Of a stretch of DNA of 61,564 bases, positions 20,732 through 27,633 are shown piece by piece. The DNA is taken from IMG/VR virus record IMGVR_UViG_3300042507_004218, positions 1 to 61,564 of that record; one strand, 5' to 3'. A model generated the notes under the pieces. That model ran no database searches. It was given only the letters and a program-made list of their open reading frames with translations, and was not told where the DNA came from. Origin of the DNA: a virus. The position numbers and the translations under genes are program-made. Within the stretch, counting starts at the first letter, position 1. Every line of letters begins with the position of its first letter.

Positions 20732-22713
20732 GCCAACCCTTCGACACCATCATCGCGCTCGACTTCGAAACGGCCTGGGGCCGCAAGGTGGAGCTGGGCT
20801 TCTCCTGCCAGACCAACGAGGAGTACATCCGTGACCCACGCTTCAAGGCGTGGGGGCTGTCGTGGAAGACCGTGGGCACCGATGAGATCCCCGTGTGGAT
20901 CCGGCACGACCGCATCAAGCGCTGGGCCGCAGGGTTCGACTGGTCCCGCACTGCCGTCGTCTGCCAGAACACCCAGTTCGACGGCACCATCCTGGCGTGG
21001 ATCTACGGCATCCACCCGTGCTTCATGTTCGACACCCTGGCCATGGGCCGCGCCCTGTACGGCGTCGAGGTGGGCAACAGCCTGAAGGCTCTGGCCGAGC
21101 GCTTCGAGCTACCGCCCAAAGGCGACGGGCTGAGCCCGTCGGAGAACGTCCTCGACGATCTGCCCTTCCACGTGGAGCAGACCCTGGCCGACTACTGCAA
21201 GCATGACACGTGGCTGTGCGAGCAGATCTTCCTGCGCATGCTGCCGCAGTTCCCATCCAAGGAGCTACGCCTCATCGACATGACCCTGCGCATGTACACG
21301 CGCCCGCTGCTGCGCCTGGACAGCGAGATGCTGCAGGGCGCCATCGAGGAAGAGCGCACGGCCCGGGAGGGCCTGCTGCAACGCCTGGGTGTGGCCGAGG
21401 CGGCGCTCGCGTCGAACGATCAGTTCGCTGAAGTGCTCAAGACCTTGGGCGTCGATCCGCCCGTCAAGAAGAGCAAGACCACGGGCCAGGAGACCTGGGC
21501 GTTCGCCAAGAATGACGCGCTGTTCCAGGCGCTGGTGAACTCCGACAACGAGGAGGTCGCGCTCCTGTGCGAAGCACGCCTGAAGGTCAAGAGCACCACC
21601 GAGCGCACCCGGGCGCAGCGGTTTCTCGACATCTCCACGCGGGGCAACCTGCCGGTGCCCCTGAGCTACTACGGCGCAGCCACGGGGCGCTGGACGGCCA
21701 GCAAGGGCTCGGCCATCAACATGCAGAACCTCAAGCGCGGAAGCTTCCTGCGCAAGGCCATCATGGCGCCCGAGGGCCACGTGCTGGTGGTCGGAGACCT
21801 GTCGCAGATCGAGCCCCGCGTGCTCGCATGGCTGTCGGACTACGACGACCTGCTCAACATCTTCCGGGCCGGCGGCGACCCCTACGCCCAGTTCGGCGCC
21901 CCGATGTTCGGCATCCCGGGCATGACCAAGGACAGTCATCCGACGCAGCGCCAGAGCGCCAAGAGCGCGCTGTTGGGGGCCGGGTATCAACTGGGCTGGG
22001 CGAGCTTCGCCGCGCAACTTCTGACGGGCTTCCTGGGCGCCCCGCCCAAGCGCTACTCCAAGGACGAGGCCAAGCAGTTGGGCGTGACCGGGGCCGACGT
22101 TCAGAAGTTCCTGTCCTGGGATGAGAACCTCAAGGCCATGGCGGAGATCCCGCACACGTGCTCCGAGCTTGATCTTGCGATCCACTGCCTTGCGGCCAAG
22201 GCCATCATCGACAAGTACCGCGCCACGGCCACGCCGGTCGTGGGCTTCTGGAGCCTGCTCGGGGAGTTGATCGAGCACGCGCTCTACCGGGGCAACGAGT
22301 ACCAGCACAAGTGCCTGACCTTCCGCAAGGAGGAGATCGTCTTGCCAAGCGGCATGAGTCTGAGGTATCCTGACCTCAAGCCAGAGGACGGACCGAAGGG
22401 TCGCGTTCAGTGGACCTATGCCGATGGGCGCAACGGCAAGCGCGCCAAGCTCTACCCCGGCAAGATCTGCAACAACGTGACCCAAGGCACGGCCCGCTGC
22501 GTGATGACGGACGGCATGCTCCGCGTCGCGAAGCGCTACCCGGTGGTGGGTACGGTCCACGACGAGCAGATCGCCGTGGCGCCGGCGGCGGAGAAGGACG
22601 AGGCCAAAACGTGGGTTTTGGCCCAGATGGTTGCGACCCCGTCATACCTGCCGGGGATACCGCTCAACGCAGATGTAGGAGCACATGAGAGATATGGTCT
22701 CGCAAAAGGATGA
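20728..22713 (+). CDS. Family A DNA polymerase
   Basis: 661 residues from TTG 20728, chosen because CAGGAG is 7 bases upstream and the TTGA overlap couples it to the preceding gene; the open frame runs further up but without a start site. The 3'-5' exonuclease domain begins with ALDFET (residues 10-15) and NTQFDGTI. Polymerase motif A is DLSQIE (357-362), motif B starts at R408 and K412, and motif C is HDE (611-613). The residue equivalent to E. coli Pol I Phe762 is Leu416. It replicates the phage genome. Confidence 0.95.
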   Translation: MSQPFDTIIALDFETAWGRKVELGFSCQTNEEYIRDPRFKAWGLSWKTVGTDEIPVWIRHDRIKRWAAGFDWSRTAVVCQNTQFDGTILAWIYGIHPCFMFDTLAMGRALYGVEVGNSLKALAERFELPPKGDGLSPSENVLDDLPFHVEQTLADYCKHDTWLCEQIFLRMLPQFPSKELRLIDMTLRMYTRPLLRLDSEMLQGAIEEERTAREGLLQRLGVAEAALASNDQFAEVLKTLGVDPPVKKSKTTGQETWAFAKNDALFQALVNSDNEEVALLCEARLKVKSTTERTRAQRFLDISTRGNLPVPLSYYGAATGRWTASKGSAINMQNLKRGSFLRKAIMAPEGHVLVVGDLSQIEPRVLAWLSDYDDLLNIFRAGGDPYAQFGAPMFGIPGMTKDSHPTQRQSAKSALLGAGYQLGWASFAAQLLTGFLGAPPKRYSKDEAKQLGVTGADVQKFLSWDENLKAMAEIPHTCSELDLAIHCLAAKAIIDKYRATATPVVGFWSLLGELIEHALYRGNEYQHKCLTFRKEEIVLPSGMSLRYPDLKPEDGPKGRVQWTYADGRNGKRAKLYPGKICNNVTQGTARCVMTDGMLRVAKRYPVVGTVHDEQIAVAPAAEKDEAKTWVLAQMVATPSYLPGIPLNADVGAHERYGLAKG

Positions 22714-22942
22714 CATAATTGACTACGCCATGCCGTTGATGAATGTCGAGAGCAGGGCCAGAGAGATCCACGACTTGTGCCTTGAGCACAAGTATGGAGA
22801 AGCCCAGGAAGTAGCACGCTTCCTGAATGCAGAAACGCGTGTGCTCATCCACACGCTACACATCATGGAAGAGAAGGAGCAGCATGCTTATCCCAAAATC
22901 GTTCAAGCTGGGCAACCGCCCGTATCAGGTGCGGGTGACTAA
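22685..22942 (+). CDS. Small helical protein, unknown
   Basis: 85 residues starting inside the polymerase end (29-base overlap) and overlapping the next gene by 59 bases. MRDMVSQKDDIIDYAMPLMN, then REIHDLCLEHKYGEAQEVAR and a helix. Amphipathic helices throughout the first 70 residues; the last 20 residues overlap the next gene and look less protein-like. Function unknown. Confidence 0.6.
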   Translation: MRDMVSQKDDIIDYAMPLMNVESRAREIHDLCLEHKYGEAQEVARFLNAETRVLIHTLHIMEEKEQHAYPKIVQAGQPPVSGAGD

Positions 22943-23186
22943 AAGCGTCCGGGGCCCGCGCGGCTCCGTCGGGCGTGTGGACTACAAGTCCCGCACCATC
23001 GACATCGCCGTCCTCAACTACTGGACCGGCGAGAAGCTGCCTGACGCAGAGGTCAGCGATACGTTCTGGCATGAGGTCACGCATGCCATCCTCGAGAACA
23101 TGGACCACCCGCTGTACCGAGACGAACGCTTCGTAACCGCCTTCGCCAACCGGCTCAACGAAGTGGTGTCAACCGCCAAGCTCTAA
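22884..23186 (+). CDS. Mini metalloprotease (HExxH)
   Basis: 100 residues from ATG 22884 with AAGGAG. A small beta N-terminal half is followed by DTFWHEVTHAILENM: HEVTH (63-67) is the zinc-binding helix of zincin peptidases. The third ligand is probably the downstream acidic or His residue. At 100 residues it is a minimal enzyme, similar to short SprT- or ImmA-like phage proteins. Its substrate is unknown. It is placed between polymerase and Cas4-like nuclease. Confidence 0.75.
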   Translation: MLIPKSFKLGNRPYQVRVTKSVRGPRGSVGRVDYKSRTIDIAVLNYWTGEKLPDAEVSDTFWHEVTHAILENMDHPLYRDERFVTAFANRLNEVVSTAKL

Positions 23187-23854
23187 TGGAAATCAAGCCC
23201 ATCACGTGGTCACACTCAGCGCTCAAGAAGTACGAGCAGTGCCCGCGCCAATACCACGAAGCGATTGTTCTGAAGAAGTATCCGTTCAAGGATACTCCGC
23301 AGACGATCTACGGCAAAGACCTACACAAAGCTGTGGAGCTTTACGGCAGGGACAACACGCCCCTGCCGCCTCAGTTCGCGTTCGTCCAGCCGGTGGTGGA
23401 CGCGCTGCTCGCCAAGCCTGGGCGCAAGTTGTTCGAGCACGAGATGGGCATCACGCCTGACCTGCGCCCCTGCGCATTCGACTCCAAGGAGCGCTGGGTA
23501 CGGGGCATCGCAGACTTGCTGATCATCGACGACGACAACCTCACGGCGCGAGTCGCGGATTGGAAGACGGGCAGCCACAAGTACCCGGACTTCGACCAGC
23601 TTCGCCTGATGTCGCTGATGGTCTTCGCGCACTTCCCGCACATCCGGCGCGTGAACTCGGCGCTGCTCTTCGTCGTCAAAAACCACATGGCCAAGTACCG
23701 CATGGACAGAGACGATGCCGAAGCAGCTTGGCAAGACTACCGCGAGCGCGTGGCCAAGCTGGAAGGCAGCTTCGCGCATGGCGTGTGGAACCCGAAGCAA
23801 TCGCCGCTCTGCGGCTGGTGCCCGGTGAGAGAGTGTTCATTTCATCCGAATTGA
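23186..23854 (+). CDS. Cas4/RecB-like PD-(D/E)XK nuclease
   Basis: 222 residues. SALKKYEQCPRQY with Cys19, catalytic GIADLL (D110) and ADWKTG (D125, K127), and a C-terminal Cys209, Cys212, Cys217 cluster. With Cys19 these four cysteines are the iron-sulfur signature of Cas4/AddB-type exonucleases. It probably processes DNA ends in replication or recombination. ATG overlaps the previous stop by one base. There is no CRISPR array or Cas1 here, so a CRISPR role is not suggested. Confidence 0.88.
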   Translation: MEIKPITWSHSALKKYEQCPRQYHEAIVLKKYPFKDTPQTIYGKDLHKAVELYGRDNTPLPPQFAFVQPVVDALLAKPGRKLFEHEMGITPDLRPCAFDSKERWVRGIADLLIIDDDNLTARVADWKTGSHKYPDFDQLRLMSLMVFAHFPHIRRVNSALLFVVKNHMAKYRMDRDDAEAAWQDYRERVAKLEGSFAHGVWNPKQSPLCGWCPVRECSFHPN

Positions 23855-23862
23855 GGTGTCCC

Positions 23863-24093
23863 ATGGCACGAGATTACCAACGCGAGTACGCGCTCTTCCA
23901 CGGTAAGCCCGAGGAGATCAAGCGCAGGGCTGAGCGCGTCAAAGCGCGTCGGCTCATGGAGAAGACAGGCGCGGCAACCAAGGGCGACGGCAAGGATGTC
24001 GATCACATCCGACCGCTCAAGAACGGCGGCACTTCCGCCAGAAACAACCTACGCATGCGCAGCAAGTCCGCCAATCGAAGCGACAAGCGCTGA
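23863..24093 (+). CDS. HNH endonuclease, small
   Basis: 76 residues, MARDYQREYALFHGKPEEIK, then VDHIRPLKNGGTSARNNLRM and RSKSANRS. The D-H...N...N arrangement is that of HNH nucleases. Versions of this length are frequent in replication modules of tailed phages and may nick DNA for replication or packaging. AGGTG precedes ATG 23863. Function by family only. Confidence 0.8.
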   Translation: MARDYQREYALFHGKPEEIKRRAERVKARRLMEKTGAATKGDGKDVDHIRPLKNGGTSARNNLRMRSKSANRSDKR

Positions 24094-24110
24094 ACAACAA
24101 TGGAGCAAGC

Positions 24111-25697
24111 ATGGAAGTAGTAGACAACAAGTTACTGGTATTCAACACACGCAACCCAAGCCGCTACCAACTGATTCCCAAGCATCACGCCGAGCCCATC
24201 CAGGGCGGCTACCGCGTGGCAGTCTGGTGGGGGCTTGACGAAGTCCGGGTGCTCAAGAACCTGGGCGTGAAGAACGTGCCGTCGCCCATCTACGGGCGCT
24301 ACGACTGGCCGGGGCGCTACAAGCCCATGGCCCACCAGAAGGAGACCGCGAGCTTCCTCACGCTCAACCGGCGTGCGTTCGTGCTGAACGACCCGGGCAC
24401 CGGCAAGACCATGGCCGCGCTGTGGGCGGCGGACTACCTGATGAAGCGCGGAGAGGTTCGGCGTTGCCTGATCCTGTGCCCGCTGTCGATCATGCACTCG
24501 GCCTGGATGCAGGACATCGGCAACTCCATCATTCACCGCAGCGCGGTGGTCTGTCACCATTCGAACGCAGCGCGGCGCATCGAGCTGATCCAGCAAGACT
24601 TCGAGTTCGTCATCTCCAACTACGAAGGCGTGGAGATCATCGCGGACGAGATCAAGAATGACGGCAGGTTTGACCTGATCATCGTGGACGAGGCCAACGC
24701 ATACAAGAACCCGCAAACGGCGCGTTGGAAGAAGCTCGCGTCAATCATCAAGCCCGAGACCTACTTGTGGATGATGACCGGCACGCCCGCTGCGCAGTCA
24801 CCGCTCGATGCCTATGGGCTGGCCAAGCTCGTGAACCCCAACGGCGTGCCCAAGTTCTACACGGCATGGCGAGACATGGTCATGCAGAAGATCACCATGT
24901 TCAAGTGGGCGCCCAAGCGCGACGCTGCAGACAAAGTGTTCACTGCCCTGCAGCCCGCCATACGCTACACCAAAGACCAGTGCATGGACCTACCGCCCGT
25001 CGTCACAACGACGCGTGAGGTGCCGCTTACGCCGCAGCAGGCCAAGTACTACAACATGCTGAAGACGGCGATGGTGGCGCAGGCTGCAGGCGAGACGATC
25101 ACGGCAGTCAACGCAGCGGCTGCGTTGAACAAGCTGCTGCAGATCAGTTGCGGCGTGGCCTACACGGACAACCAGGAGACGGTCGAGTTCGACGCTACGC
25201 CTCGCTTGAACGTGCTGCTGGAGGCGCTTGAGCAGACAGAGCGCAAGGTCATCGTGTTCGCGCTGTTCCGCGCAGCCATCTCTACTATCAACAACTTCCT
25301 CAACAAGCGCGGCTACGCTTGCGAGGAGATCCACGGCGGCGTCACGGCCAGCCAGCGGACGGACATCATCAAACGTTTCCAGACCCATCCCACGCCGCGT
25401 GTGCTCGTCATGCAGCCCCAGGCTGCGGCGCACGGCATCACGCTCACGGCAGCGGACACGGTGATCTTCTACGGACCCCTGATGAGCGTGGAGCAGTACA
25501 CCCAGGCCATCGCCCGGGCGGATCGCAAGGGGCAGGACTCGGACAAGGTCACGGTCATCCACATCCAGGGATCGCCCGTGGAGAAGAAGATGTTCGCGGC
25601 GCTCGCGGGCAAGGTGGACGACGCCCGCCTGCTCGTGGACCTGTTCAATGAGGAACTCAAGGAAAGGGGGTTGCCCGACGCCAAGGGCCGTGTGTAA
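24111..25697 (+). CDS. SNF2-type DEAD/DEAH helicase
   Basis: 528 residues. Walker A DPGTGKT (94-100), Walker B DEAN (193-196), TGTPAAQS (223-230), and C-terminal helicase motifs including QAIARADRKGQ. The C-terminal domain follows the SNF2 layout with HGGVTASQRTDIIKRF. It is a superfamily 2 DNA translocase; in phages of this type it acts in replication or recombination. Full length. An operator-like half palindrome overlaps its stop. Confidence 0.93.
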   Translation: MEVVDNKLLVFNTRNPSRYQLIPKHHAEPIQGGYRVAVWWGLDEVRVLKNLGVKNVPSPIYGRYDWPGRYKPMAHQKETASFLTLNRRAFVLNDPGTGKTMAALWAADYLMKRGEVRRCLILCPLSIMHSAWMQDIGNSIIHRSAVVCHHSNAARRIELIQQDFEFVISNYEGVEIIADEIKNDGRFDLIIVDEANAYKNPQTARWKKLASIIKPETYLWMMTGTPAAQSPLDAYGLAKLVNPNGVPKFYTAWRDMVMQKITMFKWAPKRDAADKVFTALQPAIRYTKDQCMDLPPVVTTTREVPLTPQQAKYYNMLKTAMVAQAAGETITAVNAAAALNKLLQISCGVAYTDNQETVEFDATPRLNVLLEALEQTERKVIVFALFRAAISTINNFLNKRGYACEEIHGGVTASQRTDIIKRFQTHPTPRVLVMQPQAAAHGITLTAADTVIFYGPLMSVEQYTQAIARADRKGQDSDKVTVIHIQGSPVEKKMFAALAGKVDDARLLVDLFNEELKERGLPDAKGRV

Positions 25698-25708
25698 AAT
25701 GTTTGACA
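25693..25708 (+). promoter_or_regulatory. Degenerate TGTCAA/TTGACA site
   Basis: TGTAAAATGTTTGACA: one arm perfect (TTGACA), the other with one mismatch (TGTAAA). It overlaps the helicase stop and lies 37 bases before ATG 25746. No good -10 box is seen 17 bases on. It is followed by an imperfect stem (GCGGG/CCCGC). Confidence 0.4.
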
Positions 25709-25745
25709 AGCGGGCCGCAGGACCCGCCCAACCAAAGGAGCAAGC

Positions 25746-26138
25746 ATGGATCAGGAAGAAGTACCGCTGGACAAGCTGGTGCGCATCTACATGAAGATGC
25801 GGACGAAGCTGTCCGAACTTGATGCCGAGGTCGAAGGCATCAAGGAGCAACAGCAGTTGATCAAAACCGAGATCAAAGACCGTATGAGGTCTGTCGGCGC
25901 CAAGTCGATGAAGACCGAATACGGCACTGTGTCGCTGACCGAGAAGACGCGCTACTACACCCAGGACTGGGACTCGTTCAAGCGCTTCGTCATCGAGAAC
26001 GACGCAGTCGATCTGTTGGAGAAGCGCATTGCGCAGACCAACATGAAGCTGTTCTTGCAAGAGAACCCCACACTGGTGCCCCCGGGTCTGAACTCGGACA
26101 CCGAAATCGACGTTTCAATCCGCAAGGCTGCGGCGTAA
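25746..26138 (+). CDS. Coiled-coil protein paired with SSB
   Basis: 130 residues: an N-terminal coiled coil (LVRIYMKMRTKLSELDAEVE and KEQQQLIKTEIKDRM), then TRYYTQDWDSFKRFVIEND and LLEKRIAQTNMKLFLQENP, and a small beta end. Related proteins sit just before the ssDNA-binding protein gene in similar phages. AAGGAG lies upstream. No enzymatic motif; a replication accessory role is inferred from this conserved pairing. Confidence 0.7.
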   Translation: MDQEEVPLDKLVRIYMKMRTKLSELDAEVEGIKEQQQLIKTEIKDRMRSVGAKSMKTEYGTVSLTEKTRYYTQDWDSFKRFVIENDAVDLLEKRIAQTNMKLFLQENPTLVPPGLNSDTEIDVSIRKAAA

Positions 26139-26150
26139 GGAGCTATCCAC

Positions 26151-27149
26151 GTGAGCAATATCGCACTCTTTTCTTCGTCCAACGTTCCGGCATTCGCCAA
26201 GAAGCAGGAGCTGTCGGCACTGGCCAAGTCGCTCTCGGGCGGCGCTGGTGGCGGCGGCAAGCGCATCTCCATCAAGGGCGGCGTGTTCCGCCTGCTGGTG
26301 GACGGCAAGGAAATCGCCGCCATCGAGGAGCGCTACCTCGATGTGGTCCTGGTGAACGCCGCGCCCAAGATCGGGCGCACGTTCTACATGAAGACCTACG
26401 ATGGCGACACGCCCAGCGCCCCGGACTGCTGGAGCGCCGACGGCGAGAAGCCCGACGCCACCGCTGCCAACCCGCAAGCGTCGAACTGCGCAAGCTGCCC
26501 GCAGAACGCCAAGGGCTCGGGGCAAGGCGACAGCCGCGCCTGCCGCTTCAGCCAGCGTCTGGCCGTGGTGCTGGCCAACGACATCGAGGGCGATGTCCTG
26601 ATGCTGCAGGCGCCTGCGGCGTCGATCTTCGGCAAGGCCGAGGGCGAGAACATGCCGCTCCAGGCGTACGCTCGGTTCCTGGCGGCGCAAGGCGTGTCCC
26701 CCGAGACGGTGGTCACCCGGATGAAGTTCGACACCAAGGCGGAGGCGCCCAAGCTGTTCTTCAAGCCCATGCGCTGGCTGACCGAGGAGGAGTACGCCGC
26801 TGCGACGCAGCAGGGGCAGAGCCCGGAGGCCAAGCAGGCCATCACGATGACCGTGGCGCAGATGGACAAGGTGGCTGCTCCTGCTCCCATGGAGCTTCCC
26901 GGCAAGCCCCCGCAGCGCGCGGCTGCGCCCGCCCCTGCCCCGGCGCCTGCGGCTGAGGATGATGACGAGCCCGCGCCGCCCCCGCCGCGTCGTGGCCGTC
27001 CGCCCAAGGCTGTCGTCGAGGCCCGCAAGGCCGCAGAGGCGGCTGCAGAGGAGCCGCCCGAGCCGGTCGTCCAGCGTGCGCCTGCCCCGCCCGCTGCCGC
27101 GCCCAAGACCCCGCTTGCGAAGCTCGCGGAAGATTGGGATGATGAGTGA
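26151..27149 (+). CDS. Phage ssDNA-binding protein candidate
   Basis: 332 residues from GTG 26151 with AAGGAG. Residues 1-230 form a conserved core with KRISIKGGVFRLLVDGKE and a cysteine set CASCPQN...ACR that may bind zinc. After it comes a long Pro/Ala-rich flexible linker, ending in the acidic tip LAEDWDDE. A folded core, flexible linker and acidic tip is the architecture of phage ssDNA-binding proteins such as T7 gp2.5. Related proteins are annotated as such. It would coat ssDNA and recruit the polymerase. Confidence 0.75.
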   Translation: MSNIALFSSSNVPAFAKKQELSALAKSLSGGAGGGGKRISIKGGVFRLLVDGKEIAAIEERYLDVVLVNAAPKIGRTFYMKTYDGDTPSAPDCWSADGEKPDATAANPQASNCASCPQNAKGSGQGDSRACRFSQRLAVVLANDIEGDVLMLQAPAASIFGKAEGENMPLQAYARFLAAQGVSPETVVTRMKFDTKAEAPKLFFKPMRWLTEEEYAAATQQGQSPEAKQAITMTVAQMDKVAAPAPMELPGKPPQRAAAPAPAPAPAAEDDDEPAPPPPRRGRPPKAVVEARKAAEAAAEEPPEPVVQRAPAPPAAAPKTPLAKLAEDWDDE

Positions 27150-27155
27150 GTAACT

Positions 27156-27179
27156 GGGGGCGGCACTGCCGCCCCCTTT
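27156..27179 (+). terminator. Weak terminator-like stem-loop
   Basis: Perfect 9-bp stem GGGGGCGGC (27156-27164) and GCCGCCCCC (27168-27176), loop ACT, followed by only TTT. It lies directly after the ssDNA-binding protein stop. Strong stem but a short T-run, so termination may be partial. Confidence 0.5.
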
Positions 27180-27184
27180 GTCAT

Positions 27185-27463
27185 ATGCCCTACTCAACCG
27201 ACACCATCTACAGAGTCAAGAAAGGATCGCACAGCCTGGGCAACACGCTTGGGCGCCTTGCGGTTGATCTTGACTTCTCCGTACAGCGCATCGCCAAGGC
27301 CACAAACGCCACTAGGCAGACCGTTTACAACTGGTTGTCTGGAGGTGAAGTGATGGGCGCCTACCGCCCGAATGTCGAGCGCTTGATCAACATACTGAAG
27401 ACAGCAAGAACTGCTGACGAAGCCTGGGGAGTAGCATGCCGGGAATTCAACCTTCAAGCCTGA
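27185..27463 (+). CDS. Small HTH DNA-binding protein
   Basis: 92 residues from ATG 27185. LGRLAVDLDFSVQRIAKATN followed by ATRQTVYNWLSGG is a clear helix-turn-helix with the recognition helix at about residues 43-51. The C-terminal part is helical. It could be a repressor or regulator of this phage, and the dispersed TGTCAA/TTGACA palindromes are candidate targets, but nothing in the sequence proves the link. No strong Shine-Dalgarno precedes it. Confidence 0.7.
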   Translation: MPYSTDTIYRVKKGSHSLGNTLGRLAVDLDFSVQRIAKATNATRQTVYNWLSGGEVMGAYRPNVERLINILKTARTADEAWGVACREFNLQA

Positions 27464-27618
27464 CGCCGAGTGAACTCGTGCGCTACGCGGATCAGTTTAA
27501 TCACAACGGTCTGCCGAAGCACTGGTGTCAGGAGCTTATCGCCATGCTCGACGCGTATGTGACGAAGTACGGCGACGAGGCAGTAGCGAAGCGCCCAGAG
27601 CAAGCGTCCCTTTTCTGA
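27436..27618 (+). CDS. Small conserved phage protein
   Basis: 60 residues, LTPSELVRYADQFNHNGLP, HWCQELIAMLDAYV. Short proteins with this pattern are common next to primase genes in phages. It overlaps the HTH gene by 28 bases and has GGGGAG upstream. Function unknown. Confidence 0.7.
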   Translation: MPGIQPSSLTPSELVRYADQFNHNGLPKHWCQELIAMLDAYVTKYGDEAVAKRPEQASLF

Positions 27619-27633
27619 GGGGGATTGCTCTTC

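Noticed and set aside
21265-22560. Minus-strand open frame inside the DNA polymerase gene
   Set aside because: The polymerase motifs on the plus strand are intact; the antisense frame is His/Arg/Leu-rich and has no motif.
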